In this document: piece after piece, positions 7,010 to 14,445 of the stretch
Layout: each line of letters begins with the position of its first letter
How positions within the stretch are numbered: the first letter of the stretch is position 1
Assembly (NCBI GenBank): GCA_038236005.1
Contig: JBBSTI010000028.1
Span: forward strand, 1-29,687
Direction: 5' to 3'
DNA length: 29,687 nt
From: CANKBT01 sp038236005
GTDB taxonomy: Bacteria; Actinomycetota; Actinomycetes; Mycobacteriales; SCTD01
The notes under the pieces: model-generated
Told to the model about the DNA's origin: nothing
Databases searched by the model: none
Seen by the model: only the letters and a program-made list of their open reading frames with translations
Translations under genes and position numbers: made by a program

Positions 7010-7707
7010 GCCGTCCCCAGGTAGACCGTGTTCGTGGCCGTCGAGCCGTCCAGCGCCGGAAAGCTCACCACCTCGGCCACCACATCGCGAAAGACTGTGC
7101 GCAGGACGGCGAGATAGTCCTCGTCGGGCGAGTCGTCGGACCACAGCCCGAACACCCCGCCGGGCCGCAGATGACGGGCCAGCGCCCGCGTGCCGGCCTC
7201 CTCGTAGAACGGTCGCGCCGCCCCGGTGAGCAGGTGGCGCGGCGAGTGGTCCACGTCGAGCAGCACCGCGTCGACGGTCCGCCCCGGACGGCTGGGATCG
7301 AAGCCGGCGTCGTCGCTGAGGGCGAAGAAGTCCCCGTGCACGAACCGGCAGCGCGGGGAGTCGGCGAGCACGCCCGGGACCAGGCCGTCACGATGCCAGT
7401 CGATCACCGGTCCCAGTGCCTCGACCACCAGCACCTCCTCGACCCGCGCGTCGGCCAGGGCTGCGACCGCGGTGAACCCGAGCCCCAGCCCGCCGACCAC
7501 GACGGCGAGCGCCTCCCCGTCCACCCGCGCCAGGGCGAGGTCGGCGAGCGCGACCTCGGCCACCGTGAACAGGCTCGACATCAGGAAGTCGTCGTCGATC
7601 CGCACCTCGTGAACCTGCGCCCCGGTGCCCGGGTCAGTCCGTCGACGGAGCGTCAGCGTGCCTAGCTCGGTCTCGGCGTACGCCAGCTCGACCAGCCGAG
7701 GACCCAT
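7006..7707 (-). CDS. Spermidine synthase-like / SAM-fold protein
   Basis: A 233-residue protein with the Rossmann methyltransferase fold of the spermidine synthase superfamily. VVVGGLGLGFTAVAAL (about 83-98) is the SAM/dcSAM-binding glycine loop, VEALGPVIDWHRDGLVP the acidic strand-2 region, and VDAVLLDVDHSPRHLL carries the D-x-D centre. The C-terminal part has FGLWSDDSPDEDYLAVL. The polyamine-binding residues are not clearly conserved, so a true polyamine aminopropyltransferase activity is doubtful; many actinomycetes carry such a paralogue of unknown substrate. ATG 7707 has no Shine-Dalgarno sequence but has TAGGGT exactly seven bases upstream, the arrangement of a leaderless transcript. 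It overlaps the YchJ-like gene by 4 bp. Confidence 0.82.
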   Translation of the reverse strand: MGPRLVELAYAETELGTLTLRRRTDPGTGAQVHEVRIDDDFLMSSLFTVAEVALADLALARVDGEALAVVVGGLGLGFTAVAALADARVEEVLVVEALGPVIDWHRDGLVPGVLADSPRCRFVHGDFFALSDDAGFDPSRPGRTVDAVLLDVDHSPRHLLTGAARPFYEEAGTRALARHLRPGGVFGLWSDDSPDEDYLAVLRTVFRDVVAEVVSFPALDGSTATNTVYLGTA

Positions 7708-7714
7708 GCGATCG

Positions 7715-7720
7715 ACCCTA
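7715..7720 (-). promoter_or_regulatory. -10 element of a probable leaderless promoter
   Basis: TAGGGT on the minus strand, followed by seven bases and the ATG at 7707, fits TANNNT with transcription starting at the A of the start codon. The -35 region is weak. Confidence 0.45.
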
Positions 7721-7837
7721 GCCCGGGCCCTACTGGGTTTCCTTGCCCTCGCGCCGCGGGCAGATCGCGCACTGATCGGACGCCATGCCGCTGCCGGCAC
7801 GGCTCACCAAGGTGCACCTGACGCCCGGACCGACCTG

Positions 7838-8137
7838 TCAGGCCTGGTCGGTGGACGCGACCTGCTCCAGCGCGAGCAGGCGGGTCTCGACGCCCGCGAC
7901 GCGGTCGGCCAGCTCCGACCCCGGGGGCGCGGTGGCCAGGCGCGCCAGACCGTCGGTGATCCCGGCGACCAGCTGCGCCGCCTCCTCGGGCAGCAGACGC
8001 ACGGTCCCGACGCACACGTCGGCCTTCCAGGTGCTGACCACGAGAAATCCCGCCTCCACGTGCGAGGCGACCCGGACGGCACGACCCTCGCCGCGGGGGT
8101 CGAGGACCCAAGCCGCCGGGGCATCAGGGGTGACCAT
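7838..8137 (-). CDS. Conserved-looking hypothetical protein, 99 aa
   Basis: A small acidic cytoplasmic protein of unknown function. The start ATG at 8137 gives MVTPDAPAAWVLDPRGEGRAV. The first half is rich in beta-type residues (VRVASHVEAGFLVVSTWKADVCVGTVRLLP). The second half is a long helix with heptad-like leucines (AAQLVAGITDGLARLAT... LADRVAGVETRLLALEQVAS) that could form a coiled coil. Upstream sequence has only a weak ribosome site (GGTGGACCCTGACGGAC), so GTG or in-frame upstream starts cannot be excluded. It is divergent from the YczE-like gene with 65 bp between. A 130-bp gap without a recognisable gene separates it from the spermidine-synthase-like gene. Confidence 0.72.
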   Translation of the reverse strand: MVTPDAPAAWVLDPRGEGRAVRVASHVEAGFLVVSTWKADVCVGTVRLLPEEAAQLVAGITDGLARLATAPPGSELADRVAGVETRLLALEQVASTDQA

Positions 8138-8202
8138 GTCCGTCAGGGTCCACCGGGACCGCCGCGCGGTCAAGCAGCACACGGGGCGCTTGACTGTTGC
8201 CG

Positions 8203-8778
8203 GTGACCCGACGACTGGTGCAGCTGCAGCTCGGCCTGTTCCTCTACGGCCTCTCGCTGGCCCTGCTGGTCCGCGCCGACCTCGGGCTGGACCCGTGGGA
8301 CGTCTTCCACCAGGGCGTCTCTCAGCGCACCGGCCTCACCCTGGGCACGGTCACCATCCTCACCGGGGTGCTCGTGCTGCTCGCATGGGTCCCGCTGCGC
8401 GAGCGGCCGGGGATCGGCACGATCTGCAACGTCTTCGTCGTCGGGCTCGTCGCCGACGCAGGACTCGCCCTGCTGAGCACGCCCGACAGCCTGCCGGCCC
8501 GGGCCGTGATGCTGCTCGCCGGGGTGGGCCTGAACGGCGTCGCCACCGCCGCCTACCTCGGGGTGCGGCTCGGCCCCGGTCCCCGGGACGGTCTGATGAC
8601 CGGTCTCGTACGCAGGACCGGCGGCTCGGTGCGCCGCGTGCGCACCAGCATCGAGGTCGTCGTGCTGGTGGTCGGCTTTCTGCTGGGCGGCTCGGTCGGG
8701 ATCGGCACGGTGCTCTACGCCGCAGGGATCGGCCCGCTGGTGCACCGACTGCTCCCGAGGTTCGTCGTCCCGACGTAG
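8203..8778 (+). CDS. YczE/YyaS/YitT-type integral membrane protein
   Basis: A 191-residue polytopic membrane protein resembling the YczE group. VTRRLVQLQLGLFLYGLSLALLVRADLGLDPWDVFHQGVS contains the first helix and the family hallmark RADLGLDPWDVFHQG. Four further hydrophobic segments follow (TLGTVTILTGVLVLLAW, IGTICNVFVVGLVADAGLALL, AVMLLAGVGLNGVATAAYLG, VVVLVVGFLLGGSVGIGTVLYAAGIGPLV). GPGPRDGLMTGLVRRTG is the conserved loop. The transported substrate is unknown. GTG 8203 was chosen; a TTG six bases earlier is in frame. No strong ribosome site is visible. Confidence 0.85.
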   Translation: MTRRLVQLQLGLFLYGLSLALLVRADLGLDPWDVFHQGVSQRTGLTLGTVTILTGVLVLLAWVPLRERPGIGTICNVFVVGLVADAGLALLSTPDSLPARAVMLLAGVGLNGVATAAYLGVRLGPGPRDGLMTGLVRRTGGSVRRVRTSIEVVVLVVGFLLGGSVGIGTVLYAAGIGPLVHRLLPRFVVPT

Positions 8779-8804
8779 GCCGATCACCGAACGAGGAGGC
8801 AGGC

Positions 8805-8894
8805 GTGCGGCGTTTCGCTCCGGTCCTGCTCGTCCCTGCCCTCGCGGCCTGCAGCGGGTCCTCGCCGGGCCCACCGCCCCAACGGCATACTTGA
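8805..8894 (+). CDS. Micro-ORF encoding a 29-aa lipoprotein-like peptide
   Basis: GTG 8805 is preceded by a near-perfect AGGAGG (in acgaggaggcaggc), one of the best ribosome sites in the window. The peptide VRRFAPVLLVPALAACSGSS followed by PGPPPQRHT is a complete lipoprotein signal: two Arg, a hydrophobic stretch, lipobox ALAAC with Cys16, then a Gly/Ser/Pro linker, and it stops after 29 codons. It is either a genuine tiny lipopeptide or the stub of a lipoprotein gene whose body has been lost. The next gene begins 3 bp after its stop, so translation through it could also couple the two. Confidence 0.45.
   Translation: MRRFAPVLLVPALAACSGSSPGPPPQRHT
8886..8891 (+). promoter_or_regulatory. -10 element of a probable leaderless promoter
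   Basis: CATACT followed by six bases and GTG 8898 fits a leaderless start for the anchored hypothetical protein. The hexamer lies inside the preceding micro-ORF. Confidence 0.35.
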
Positions 8895-8897
8895 CCC

Positions 8898-9380
8898 GTG
8901 CGCCCCCGGACTGCTGTGCTGCTCGCGCTCGTCGCCGTGCTCGTCGTCGTGGTCTACGCAGGTTCGTTCCTGCTGTTCACGACCAAGGACCGGGTCGACC
9001 AGCTCGACAGCCAGGCGCTGCGCGACGTCGCGGGGCCGGCCTGCACGGACCTTCGGCTGGCCGTCGACGCGCTCCCGACGCTGCCGGCGGACGCTTCCCG
9101 GGCCGACCGGCTCGCCCGGGTCGGCGAGCAACGGGTCCTGGTCGACGCGTTCGTCGACCGGGTCCAGCAGGTCGGTGTCGAGGCGCTGGACGCCGACGAA
9201 CCCGCCCGCAGCTGGCTCGCCGACTGGCAGACCCTGGTCGACTCGCGCGAGCGGTGGGCCCGCGACGCGATGAGCCCGTACGCCGTGCCGGAGCAGGACG
9301 GTCAGCCGATCACCCGGCGCATGAACGCGATCGGGGTCGACGCGTGCGCCGTCCCGGTCGGGCTCACCAGCCCCACGTGA
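8898..9380 (+). CDS. Membrane-anchored hypothetical protein
   Basis: A 160-residue protein of unknown function. A single N-terminal hydrophobic helix (VLLALVAVLVVVVYAGSFLLF, about residues 7-27) after VRPRT predicts a signal anchor with the rest outside the membrane. The extracytoplasmic part is helical and acidic and has two cysteines (PACTDLR near 50 and DACAVP near 151), which could form a disulfide. The start GTG 8898 has no Shine-Dalgarno sequence but has CATACT six bases upstream, consistent with leaderless translation. It is followed 10 bp later by aat on the same strand, but a functional link is not evident. Confidence 0.75.
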   Translation: MRPRTAVLLALVAVLVVVVYAGSFLLFTTKDRVDQLDSQALRDVAGPACTDLRLAVDALPTLPADASRADRLARVGEQRVLVDAFVDRVQQVGVEALDADEPARSWLADWQTLVDSRERWARDAMSPYAVPEQDGQPITRRMNAIGVDACAVPVGLTSPT

Positions 9381-9390
9381 CCTGCACCTG

Positions 9391-10149
9391 ATGGACGGGC
9401 CGGCCTTCTTCGAGAGCCTGGAGCTGGACGACCGGTGGCCCGAGCTGGTCGCGGTCGGCGGCAGGCTCGAGCCGGTCACGCTCGCCGCCGCCTACCGTGC
9501 GGGAGCCTTCCCGTGGCCGGGAGCCCTTGGCCCGAGCACCGGCCGGCTGGCGCGCCGGTCCGGGGCGCCGTTGCTCGACGGGCCCGACCGAACGGTGCCG
9601 TGGATGTCGCCGCACCCCCGGGCAGTCCTCCTGCCGTCGATGCTCACGGTCTCCCGTTCGCTGCGTCGCACGTTGCGCACCAGCGGCTGGAGCACGACCG
9701 TCGACCAGGCGTTCGGCGACGTGATGGCCGGTTGCGCCGCTCGTCCGGAGACCTGGATCTCCGGACGCATGCGGGGCGCATACGAGGCCCTGCACGCGGC
9801 CGGCGGGGCGCACAGCCTGGAGGTCTGGCAGGACGGTCGACTGGTCGGCGGGCTGTACGGCGTGCGCACCGGCGGTGTGTTCAGCGGCGAGTCGATGTTC
9901 CACCTCGCCACCGATGCCTCCAAGGTGGCTCTCGTCGACCTGGTCGCACGGATGGGCGAGGGCGGGATCGTGCTGCTCGACACCCAGCAGGAGACCGAGC
10001 ACATGGCCAGCCTCGGGCAGGTGCCGGTTGCCCGCGAGGACTACCTGCAGGTGCTCCGGCGGCTGCGTGAACGGTCCACGTGGCTGCCCACCGACGATCG
10101 CCCGGTCGCCCGTCTGTCGGAGACGGTCAGGCCTCACGCCACAGCATGA
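9391..10149 (+). CDS. aat: Leucyl/phenylalanyl-tRNA--protein transferase
   Basis: L/F-tRNA-protein transferase (252 aa) attaches Leu or Phe from aminoacyl-tRNA to proteins with N-terminal Arg or Lys, creating N-degrons for the Clp system. Family motifs occur in order: LVAVGGRLEPVTLAAAYRAGAFPW (20-43), TVPWMSPHPRAVLLP (68-82), TWISGRMRGAYEALHAAGGAHSLEVW (122-147), LVGGLYGVRTGGVFSGESMFH (152-172), DASKVALVDLVARM and LLDTQQETEHMASLG. The loop before WMSPHPR is longer than in E. coli. ATG 9391 is the first possible start after an in-frame TGA. The gene overlaps the convergent phosphatase gene by 23 bp. Its substrates would be handed to ClpS/Clp proteases, other components of which are encoded at the start of the window. 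Confidence 0.93.
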   Translation: MDGPAFFESLELDDRWPELVAVGGRLEPVTLAAAYRAGAFPWPGALGPSTGRLARRSGAPLLDGPDRTVPWMSPHPRAVLLPSMLTVSRSLRRTLRTSGWSTTVDQAFGDVMAGCAARPETWISGRMRGAYEALHAAGGAHSLEVWQDGRLVGGLYGVRTGGVFSGESMFHLATDASKVALVDLVARMGEGGIVLLDTQQETEHMASLGQVPVAREDYLQVLRRLRERSTWLPTDDRPVARLSETVRPHATA

Positions 10150-11206
10150 CCAGCCCGCGGTCGTCGGAGGAGTCTCCGGCGACCCGGCGGATCAGGTCGG
10201 CGGCGCCGCCGTGGAAGCTGTTGCCGACCGCCCGCTCGGCCTCGCCGACGAGCTTGTCGATCCCGTACGCCAGGTCGCGCCCGGGGATCTCGATCAGTCC
10301 GTCGGTGTACATCAGCAGGGCGTCACCCCGGTCCAGCGTGCCGGTGACGGCTGCGTACTCCATGTCGTCCAGCAGCCCAAGCACGACGCCCTCCGCCTCC
10401 AGGAGCGACCAGCGCCCGGAGCCGGCGTGGAAGGCGATGGCCGGCGGGTGGCCGGCAGCCGTGACCGCGTAGGCCCCGGTGCGGGTGTCCACCGCGACGT
10501 GCACCGCGGTCGCGAACCCCTCGTTCCAGCGCTGACGCTGCAGGTAGGTGTTGGCCGACGACATGAACGACCCGGCGTCCACGCCGAGCAGGCCGCCCAG
10601 CGCACCGGACAGCAGCAGCGCACGGGTGCCCGCCTCGACGCCTTTGCCGGAGACGTCGGCGACGACGAGCTCCAGGACGTCGCCGTTCAGGGCGCTGACC
10701 ACGAAGTCACCGGCGAACGGCACCCCGCCGGCGGGTAGGACGACGGCGTCGGCGCGCCACCCGACGGGCAGCTCCGGCAGCTCGCCCTGGGTCTCGAGCC
10801 GTTGGCGCAGCTCGACGAGGACGGTCTCACCGTCCAGCCCGCCGAGCCCGGTCTCCTCGCGTGAGCGGGCGAACTCCATCGCGACGATCGCGGTGGTCGC
10901 GATGACGATCACGCCCCCGACCCGGACGTTCTGGGTCGCGAACAGGGCCTGTGCCACCAGGCAGGCAGCGGTGACTCCCACCAGCACCGCCTGCCGCCGC
11001 ACGCCGAGCAGCAGGCCGCCGAGGAGCACGGGCAGCGACAGCAGTGCGGTAGGGAAGCCCGGGATGCCGAACTGGAGGCTGAGCAGGAGCAGCGCCACGT
11101 TGGACGCACCGAGGGCGAGCAGCGTCATCCGCTCCGGGGGCGGGTCGCGCCGCAGCCCGGTCAGCGGTCGCCCGAGAGCGACAACCCCGGTACGCAGCGC
11201 CATCAT
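10127..11206 (-). CDS. Membrane-bound PP2C/SpoIIE-type protein phosphatase
   Basis: A 359-residue predicted sensor phosphatase. Three to four hydrophobic helices lie at about 27-110 (LLALGASNVALLLLSL, ALLSLPVLLGGLLLGV, AVLVGVTAACLVAQALFA, VIVIATTAIVAM). A SpoIIE/PP2C domain follows: FAGDFVV (164-170), VVADVSGKGVEAG (181-193), TAAGHPPAIAF (249-259), LLMYTDGLIE (297-306) and the terminal metal-binding SSDDRGLVML (346-355). The acidic residues D167, D184, D302 and D348/D349 are present, so the enzyme should be active on phosphoserine/threonine, typically on anti-anti-sigma factors; no partner gene is adjacent. Two ATG codons lie in tandem at 11206 and 11203. TACGTT (11221 to 11216) nine bases upstream suggests a very short leader. 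It is divergent from the Eis-like gene. Confidence 0.88.
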   Translation of the reverse strand: MMALRTGVVALGRPLTGLRRDPPPERMTLLALGASNVALLLLSLQFGIPGFPTALLSLPVLLGGLLLGVRRQAVLVGVTAACLVAQALFATQNVRVGGVIVIATTAIVAMEFARSREETGLGGLDGETVLVELRQRLETQGELPELPVGWRADAVVLPAGGVPFAGDFVVSALNGDVLELVVADVSGKGVEAGTRALLLSGALGGLLGVDAGSFMSSANTYLQRQRWNEGFATAVHVAVDTRTGAYAVTAAGHPPAIAFHAGSGRWSLLEAEGVVLGLLDDMEYAAVTGTLDRGDALLMYTDGLIEIPGRDLAYGIDKLVGEAERAVGNSFHGGAADLIRRVAGDSSDDRGLVMLWREA

Positions 11207-11240
11207 GATCGGTCGAACGTACTGGAAGCCGGGCCTGCGG

Positions 11241-11246
11241 CAGAAT
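11241..11246 (+). promoter_or_regulatory. Candidate -10 element for the Eis-like gene
   Basis: CAGAAT, six bases before GTG 11253, resembles TAGAAT and fits a leaderless start. It lies in the 46-bp divergent gap shared with the phosphatase gene. Confidence 0.35.
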
Positions 11247-11252
11247 ACCCGG

Positions 11253-12470
11253 GTGACCGCTTCGGACCCGACCATGCCCCGCACCACGCTCAGCCCCGTG
11301 ACCCAGATGACCGAGGACACCTTCGACGCCGCCTGGCAGCACGTCGGGGACATCTTCGGAGACGACGCCTACCCGTCCGACCGGGACGTCGAGCGCGCCA
11401 CGATCGACCTGTCCCGCTTTCTGGTCGTGCAGGACGGGGACGAGGTGGTCGCGACCTCGGGCGCCTTCAACCTGGACATGGCGGTCCCGGGCGGGCAGCT
11501 GCCGGTGGCCGGGGTGAGCTGGGTCGGCGTCGCGGGCACGCACCGCAGGCAGGGCCTGCTCCGCACGATGATGGAGCGGTTGCTGTCCGATGCTTATGAG
11601 CGAGGCGAGGCGGTCGCAGCGCTGCACGCCACCCAGGCGGCGATCTATCACCGCTTCGGCTTCGGTCCGGCCGGCTGGGGGTTCGGCATCACCGTGCCTC
11701 AGCACGCGGCCTTCACCGTCGCTGTCCCGCCGGGCGGGGTCCGTCGGGTGGCGCCCGAGGCCGGCCGGCTGTCCGCGGTGTACGACGAGGTTCAGGCGGT
11801 GACGCCGGGGATGACGGCGCGGGACGCAGCGTGGTGGGCCTACCGGCTGCACGACCCGGACCACAAGCGCGAGGGCGAGAGCCAGCTGCGCTGCGCCGTC
11901 ACCGACGGCGGTTACGTCTTGTTCACGGTGCGCCGTGACGGCACCGCGCTCGGGCTGTCGGAGGGCACCGTGCGGGTGCGCGAGCTGCTCGCCACCAGCC
12001 GCGAGGCGCACGCCCGGCTGTGGCGCTACGCCCTGGACGTCGACCTGATGACGCAGACCACGGCCCGGATCGCCATCGACGACCCGCTGCTGCAGATGCT
12101 GGCCGAGCCGAGGGACGCGCAGGGCCGCTACGGCGACGTGCTGTGGGCGCGGACCGTCGAGCTGGGCGCGGCGCTGTCCGGCCGGACGTACGCCACCCCG
12201 GTCGACGTCGTGCTGGAGATCGCCGACCGCACCTGCCCGTGGAACGAAGGTCGCTGGCGGCTGTCCGGCGACCGCACCGGGGCCACCTGCACGAAGACCA
12301 CCGACCCGGCCGACCTCGCGACCGACGTCGCCGAGCTGGGCGCGGCCTACCTCGGCGGCACGCCGCTGCACGCGCGCGCCGTCACCGAGCTGACCCCCGG
12401 TGCGCTGGCCGTGGCGAGCACGGCCTTCGGACCGATCGGCACCGGACCGTTCTCGCCCCTGGTCTGGTAG
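11253..12470 (+). CDS. Eis-like GNAT-family N-acetyltransferase
   Basis: A 405-residue protein of the Eis family (GNAT domain, second GNAT-like domain, C-terminal SCP2-type domain). The acetyl-CoA loop reads VAGTHRRQGLLRTMM (93-107). LHATQAAIYHRFGFGPAGWG (125-144) contains Tyr132, equivalent by motif to the catalytic Tyr126 of M. tuberculosis Eis. The chain ends in PFSPLVW, giving the free C-terminal carboxylate used by the family. Eis proteins acetylate amines, including aminoglycosides and a nucleosome- or protein-lysine target, but the natural substrate here is unknown. GTG 11253 was chosen because of the upstream CAGAAT; ATG 11274 (MPRTT) and ATG 11310 (MTEDTF) are alternatives. Stop codons of this gene and nei are 14 bp apart. 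Confidence 0.9.
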   Translation: MTASDPTMPRTTLSPVTQMTEDTFDAAWQHVGDIFGDDAYPSDRDVERATIDLSRFLVVQDGDEVVATSGAFNLDMAVPGGQLPVAGVSWVGVAGTHRRQGLLRTMMERLLSDAYERGEAVAALHATQAAIYHRFGFGPAGWGFGITVPQHAAFTVAVPPGGVRRVAPEAGRLSAVYDEVQAVTPGMTARDAAWWAYRLHDPDHKREGESQLRCAVTDGGYVLFTVRRDGTALGLSEGTVRVRELLATSREAHARLWRYALDVDLMTQTTARIAIDDPLLQMLAEPRDAQGRYGDVLWARTVELGAALSGRTYATPVDVVLEIADRTCPWNEGRWRLSGDRTGATCTKTTDPADLATDVAELGAAYLGGTPLHARAVTELTPGALAVASTAFGPIGTGPFSPLVW

Positions 12471-12484
12471 CTCCGTCCTGACCG

Positions 12485-13282
12485 TCAGGCCGGCTGGCAG
12501 GTCGGGCACCAGAACAGGTTGCGCCCGACCATCACCTGCGTGCGGACCTCGGTGCCGCAGCGCCGGCACGGCAGACCCTGGCGCCGATAGACGTAGTGGG
12601 CGTCGCTGCGCCGGGCCGTCCCGCTGCGCCGCTCACGGTCCTCGCGCTCGGTGGTGACGATGCGTCCGGATCGCACGCCGGCCTGCATCAGCGTGCGCAG
12701 GTCGGCCCACATCGGTTCCCAGGTCTCCCGGTCGAGCGCGGCGCCCGGCCGGAACGGTGACAGCCCGGCCCGGTAGAGCAGCTCGGCGCGGTAGACGTTG
12801 CCGATCCCGGCGAGCACCTTCTGGTCCATCAGCAGGTCCCCCACCGTGCGCTTGCTCTTGCTGATCCGCAGCCAGGCGGGCTCGGGGTCGGCGCGCGGAC
12901 GCAGCGGGTCCGGACCGAGCCGGGCCAGCACGGCGTCCCGCTCGTAGGGCGCCATCACCTCGCAGGCGGTCGGGCCGCGCAGGTCGAGCCAGTGCTCCCC
13001 GGCCGTCATCCGGAGCCGCAGCGCGCCTCGTGGCTCGGGCGGCTCCCCCGTGCCGACGGTGAACTTCCCGTACAGCCCGAGGTGGACGTGCAGCAGCTGC
13101 TCGCCGTCGAAGGCGTAGAACAGGTGCTTGCCGTACGCCTCGACCTTCTCCAGCACGCGGCCGGTCAACAGCTCGGCCCCGGTGGCGAAGCGCCCCTGCG
13201 GGCTGGCCATCGACACCGGGCCGCCCACCAGCCACGGGGTCTGCTGACGGGCGATCCGGTGGAGGGTGTGACCTTCGGGCAC
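12485..13282 (-). CDS. nei: Endonuclease VIII-like DNA glycosylase/AP lyase (Nei1 type)
   Basis: Fpg/Nei family base-excision repair enzyme (265 aa) removing oxidised bases. MPEGHTLHRIAR supplies the Pro2 nucleophile (Pro1 after Met removal) and Glu3. GKHLFYAFDGEQLLHVHLGLYGKF contains the conserved Lys52. QKVLAGIGNVYRAELLYRAGLSP (154-176) is the helix-two-turn-helix. The C-terminal zinc finger has C239, C242, C259 and C262 (CRRC...CPTC). MPEGHTLHR is the mycobacterial Nei1 (Rv2464c) wording. The start is GTG at 13280-13282, 3 bp after the rpiB stop, the same nei-after-rpiB order as in M. tuberculosis, so the two are co-transcribed. Confidence 0.93.
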   Translation of the reverse strand: MPEGHTLHRIARQQTPWLVGGPVSMASPQGRFATGAELLTGRVLEKVEAYGKHLFYAFDGEQLLHVHLGLYGKFTVGTGEPPEPRGALRLRMTAGEHWLDLRGPTACEVMAPYERDAVLARLGPDPLRPRADPEPAWLRISKSKRTVGDLLMDQKVLAGIGNVYRAELLYRAGLSPFRPGAALDRETWEPMWADLRTLMQAGVRSGRIVTTEREDRERRSGTARRSDAHYVYRRQGLPCRRCGTEVRTQVMVGRNLFWCPTCQPA

Positions 13283-13285
13283 GGG

Positions 13286-13756
13286 TCAGGTCGGCAGGCT
13301 CGGCAGCCCGCCGCCGTTCTCGTAGTCGCTGACCTGCGCGAGGCGTCGACGGTGCCGCTCCTCGCCCGAGAACGGGGTGGCGAGGAACATGTCGACCAGG
13401 GCCAGAGCGTCCTCCAGGGTGTGCTGCCGGGCGCCGAGGCCGAGGACGTTCGCGTCGTTGTGCTCACGGCCGAGCCGGGCGGTGTCGGCGTTCCACGCCA
13501 GGATCGCCCGCACGCCGCGCACCTTGTTGGCCGCCAGCTGCTCCCCGTTGCCGGAGCCGCCCAGCACGATGCCGAGGCTCCCGGGGTCGGCCACGGTCGC
13601 CTCGGCCGCACGGAGCACGAACGCCGGGTAGTCGTCCTGCGGGTCCAGGGTGCCCGCTCCGTGGTCGATGGGCTCGTGGCCGGTCGCGGTGAGGTGGCGC
13701 ACGAGCGCCGCTTTCAGCTCGAAGCCTGCATGGTCGGTGCCGAGGTGGACGCGCAT
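13286..13756 (-). CDS. rpiB: Ribose-5-phosphate isomerase B
   Basis: A 156-residue RpiB/LacAB-family isomerase interconverting ribose 5-phosphate and ribulose 5-phosphate in the pentose phosphate pathway. GTDHAGFELK (6-15) carries the Asp/His phosphate and ring-opening residues. LGGSGNGEQLAANKVRGVRA (65-84) has Glu72 where the E. coli enzyme has a catalytic Cys; Glu at this place is the actinobacterial form. REHNDANVLGLGAR (97-110) is the third signature. ATG 13756 lies 17 bp from the divergent DUF429 gene. GAGACT seven bases upstream suggests a leaderless transcript from a shared symmetric promoter. It is followed by nei after 3 bp. Confidence 0.95.
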   Translation of the reverse strand: MRVHLGTDHAGFELKAALVRHLTATGHEPIDHGAGTLDPQDDYPAFVLRAAEATVADPGSLGIVLGGSGNGEQLAANKVRGVRAILAWNADTARLGREHNDANVLGLGARQHTLEDALALVDMFLATPFSGEERHRRRLAQVSDYENGGGLPSLPT

Positions 13757-13761
13757 GTGCT

Positions 13762-13770
13762 GGAGTCTCC
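13762..13770. promoter_or_regulatory. Shared symmetric -10 region of a divergent gene pair
   Basis: GGAGTCTCC reads as GAGTCT on the plus strand (5 bases before ATG 13774) and GAGACT on the minus strand (7 bases before ATG 13756). One near-palindromic hexamer region could serve both start sites within the 17-bp gap. This is inferred from spacing and symmetry only. Confidence 0.35.
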
Positions 13771-13773
13771 CCC

Positions 13774-14445
13774 ATGCAGCCGGGCGTGCACGTCTGGGGT
13801 GCCGACGGTCGCAAGGGCGGCGGCTGGGTCGTCGCCTCGCTCGTGCCGGGCGACGGCCTGCGCTGGCACGACGCCCCAGACGCCCGGTCGCTGCTCGCGC
13901 TGGTCGGCGACGGCGTCCTGGCGGTCGACGTGCCGATCGGGCTCCCGGACCACGGCGTACGGGCGGCCGATGTCGAGGCCCGGCGCAGGCTGGCCGGCGG
14001 GCGCGCCTCCTCGGTGTTCGCGGCGCCGGTCCGCGGCGTGCTGGCGCACCGCACGTATGCCGAGGCCCGGCCCGCCTACCCGTCGTTGTCGGCGCAGACC
14101 TTCGGTCTGGTGCCCCGGATCCGGGACGTGGACGAGGCGCTGCGCGAGGCGGGCCTCGCCGTGCACGACCACGTCGTCGAGTGCCACCCGGAGGTCAGCC
14201 TGCGCACGCTGACCGGCGTCGTGCTGCCCGGCAAGAAGACCGCCGCCGGATCGCTGGCCCGGCTCGACGCCCTGCAGGGCGCGCTCGGCCCGGTCCCCAC
14301 CGACGTCCCACCGGCAGCGGCCCTGGACGACGCGCTCGACGCCCTCGCGTGCCTCTGGACGGCACGGCGTCTGCTGCGCGGCGAGGCCCACACCCTCGGC
14401 ACAGAGACCGACGCCTACGGCCTGCCGATGCGGATCGTCGTCTGA
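13774..14445 (+). CDS. DUF429 family protein (predicted RNase H-like nuclease fold)
   Basis: A 223-residue protein. GVHVWGADGRKGGGWVVASL (4-23), with Asp11, gives the first acidic strand of an RNase H-like fold. LAVDVPIGLPD (48-58) has the second Asp of the DUF429 D-x-P-I-G signature. RRLAGGRASSVFAAPVR, VVECHPEVSLRTLTG (acidic Glu) and LDDALDALACLWTARRLL (Asp-Asp-x-x-D-A-x-A) complete the family pattern. The catalytic acids appear retained, but a biological role has not been set for the family. No Shine-Dalgarno sequence precedes ATG 13774 (a run of C). It overlaps the 3' end of the convergent GGDEF-EAL gene by 31 bp. Confidence 0.85.
   Translation: MQPGVHVWGADGRKGGGWVVASLVPGDGLRWHDAPDARSLLALVGDGVLAVDVPIGLPDHGVRAADVEARRRLAGGRASSVFAAPVRGVLAHRTYAEARPAYPSLSAQTFGLVPRIRDVDEALREAGLAVHDHVVECHPEVSLRTLTGVVLPGKKTAAGSLARLDALQGALGPVPTDVPPAAALDDALDALACLWTARRLLRGEAHTLGTETDAYGLPMRIVV

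Noticed and set aside
10827..12569. A 580-codon minus-strand frame opposite the Eis-like gene
   Set aside because: It is antisense to a complete acetyltransferase, and its tail merely reads through the phosphatase gene out of frame.
13286..13756. RpiB lacking its catalytic cysteine as a defective enzyme
   Set aside because: Glu in place of Cys in the GSGNGEQ motif is the normal actinobacterial form of the enzyme.
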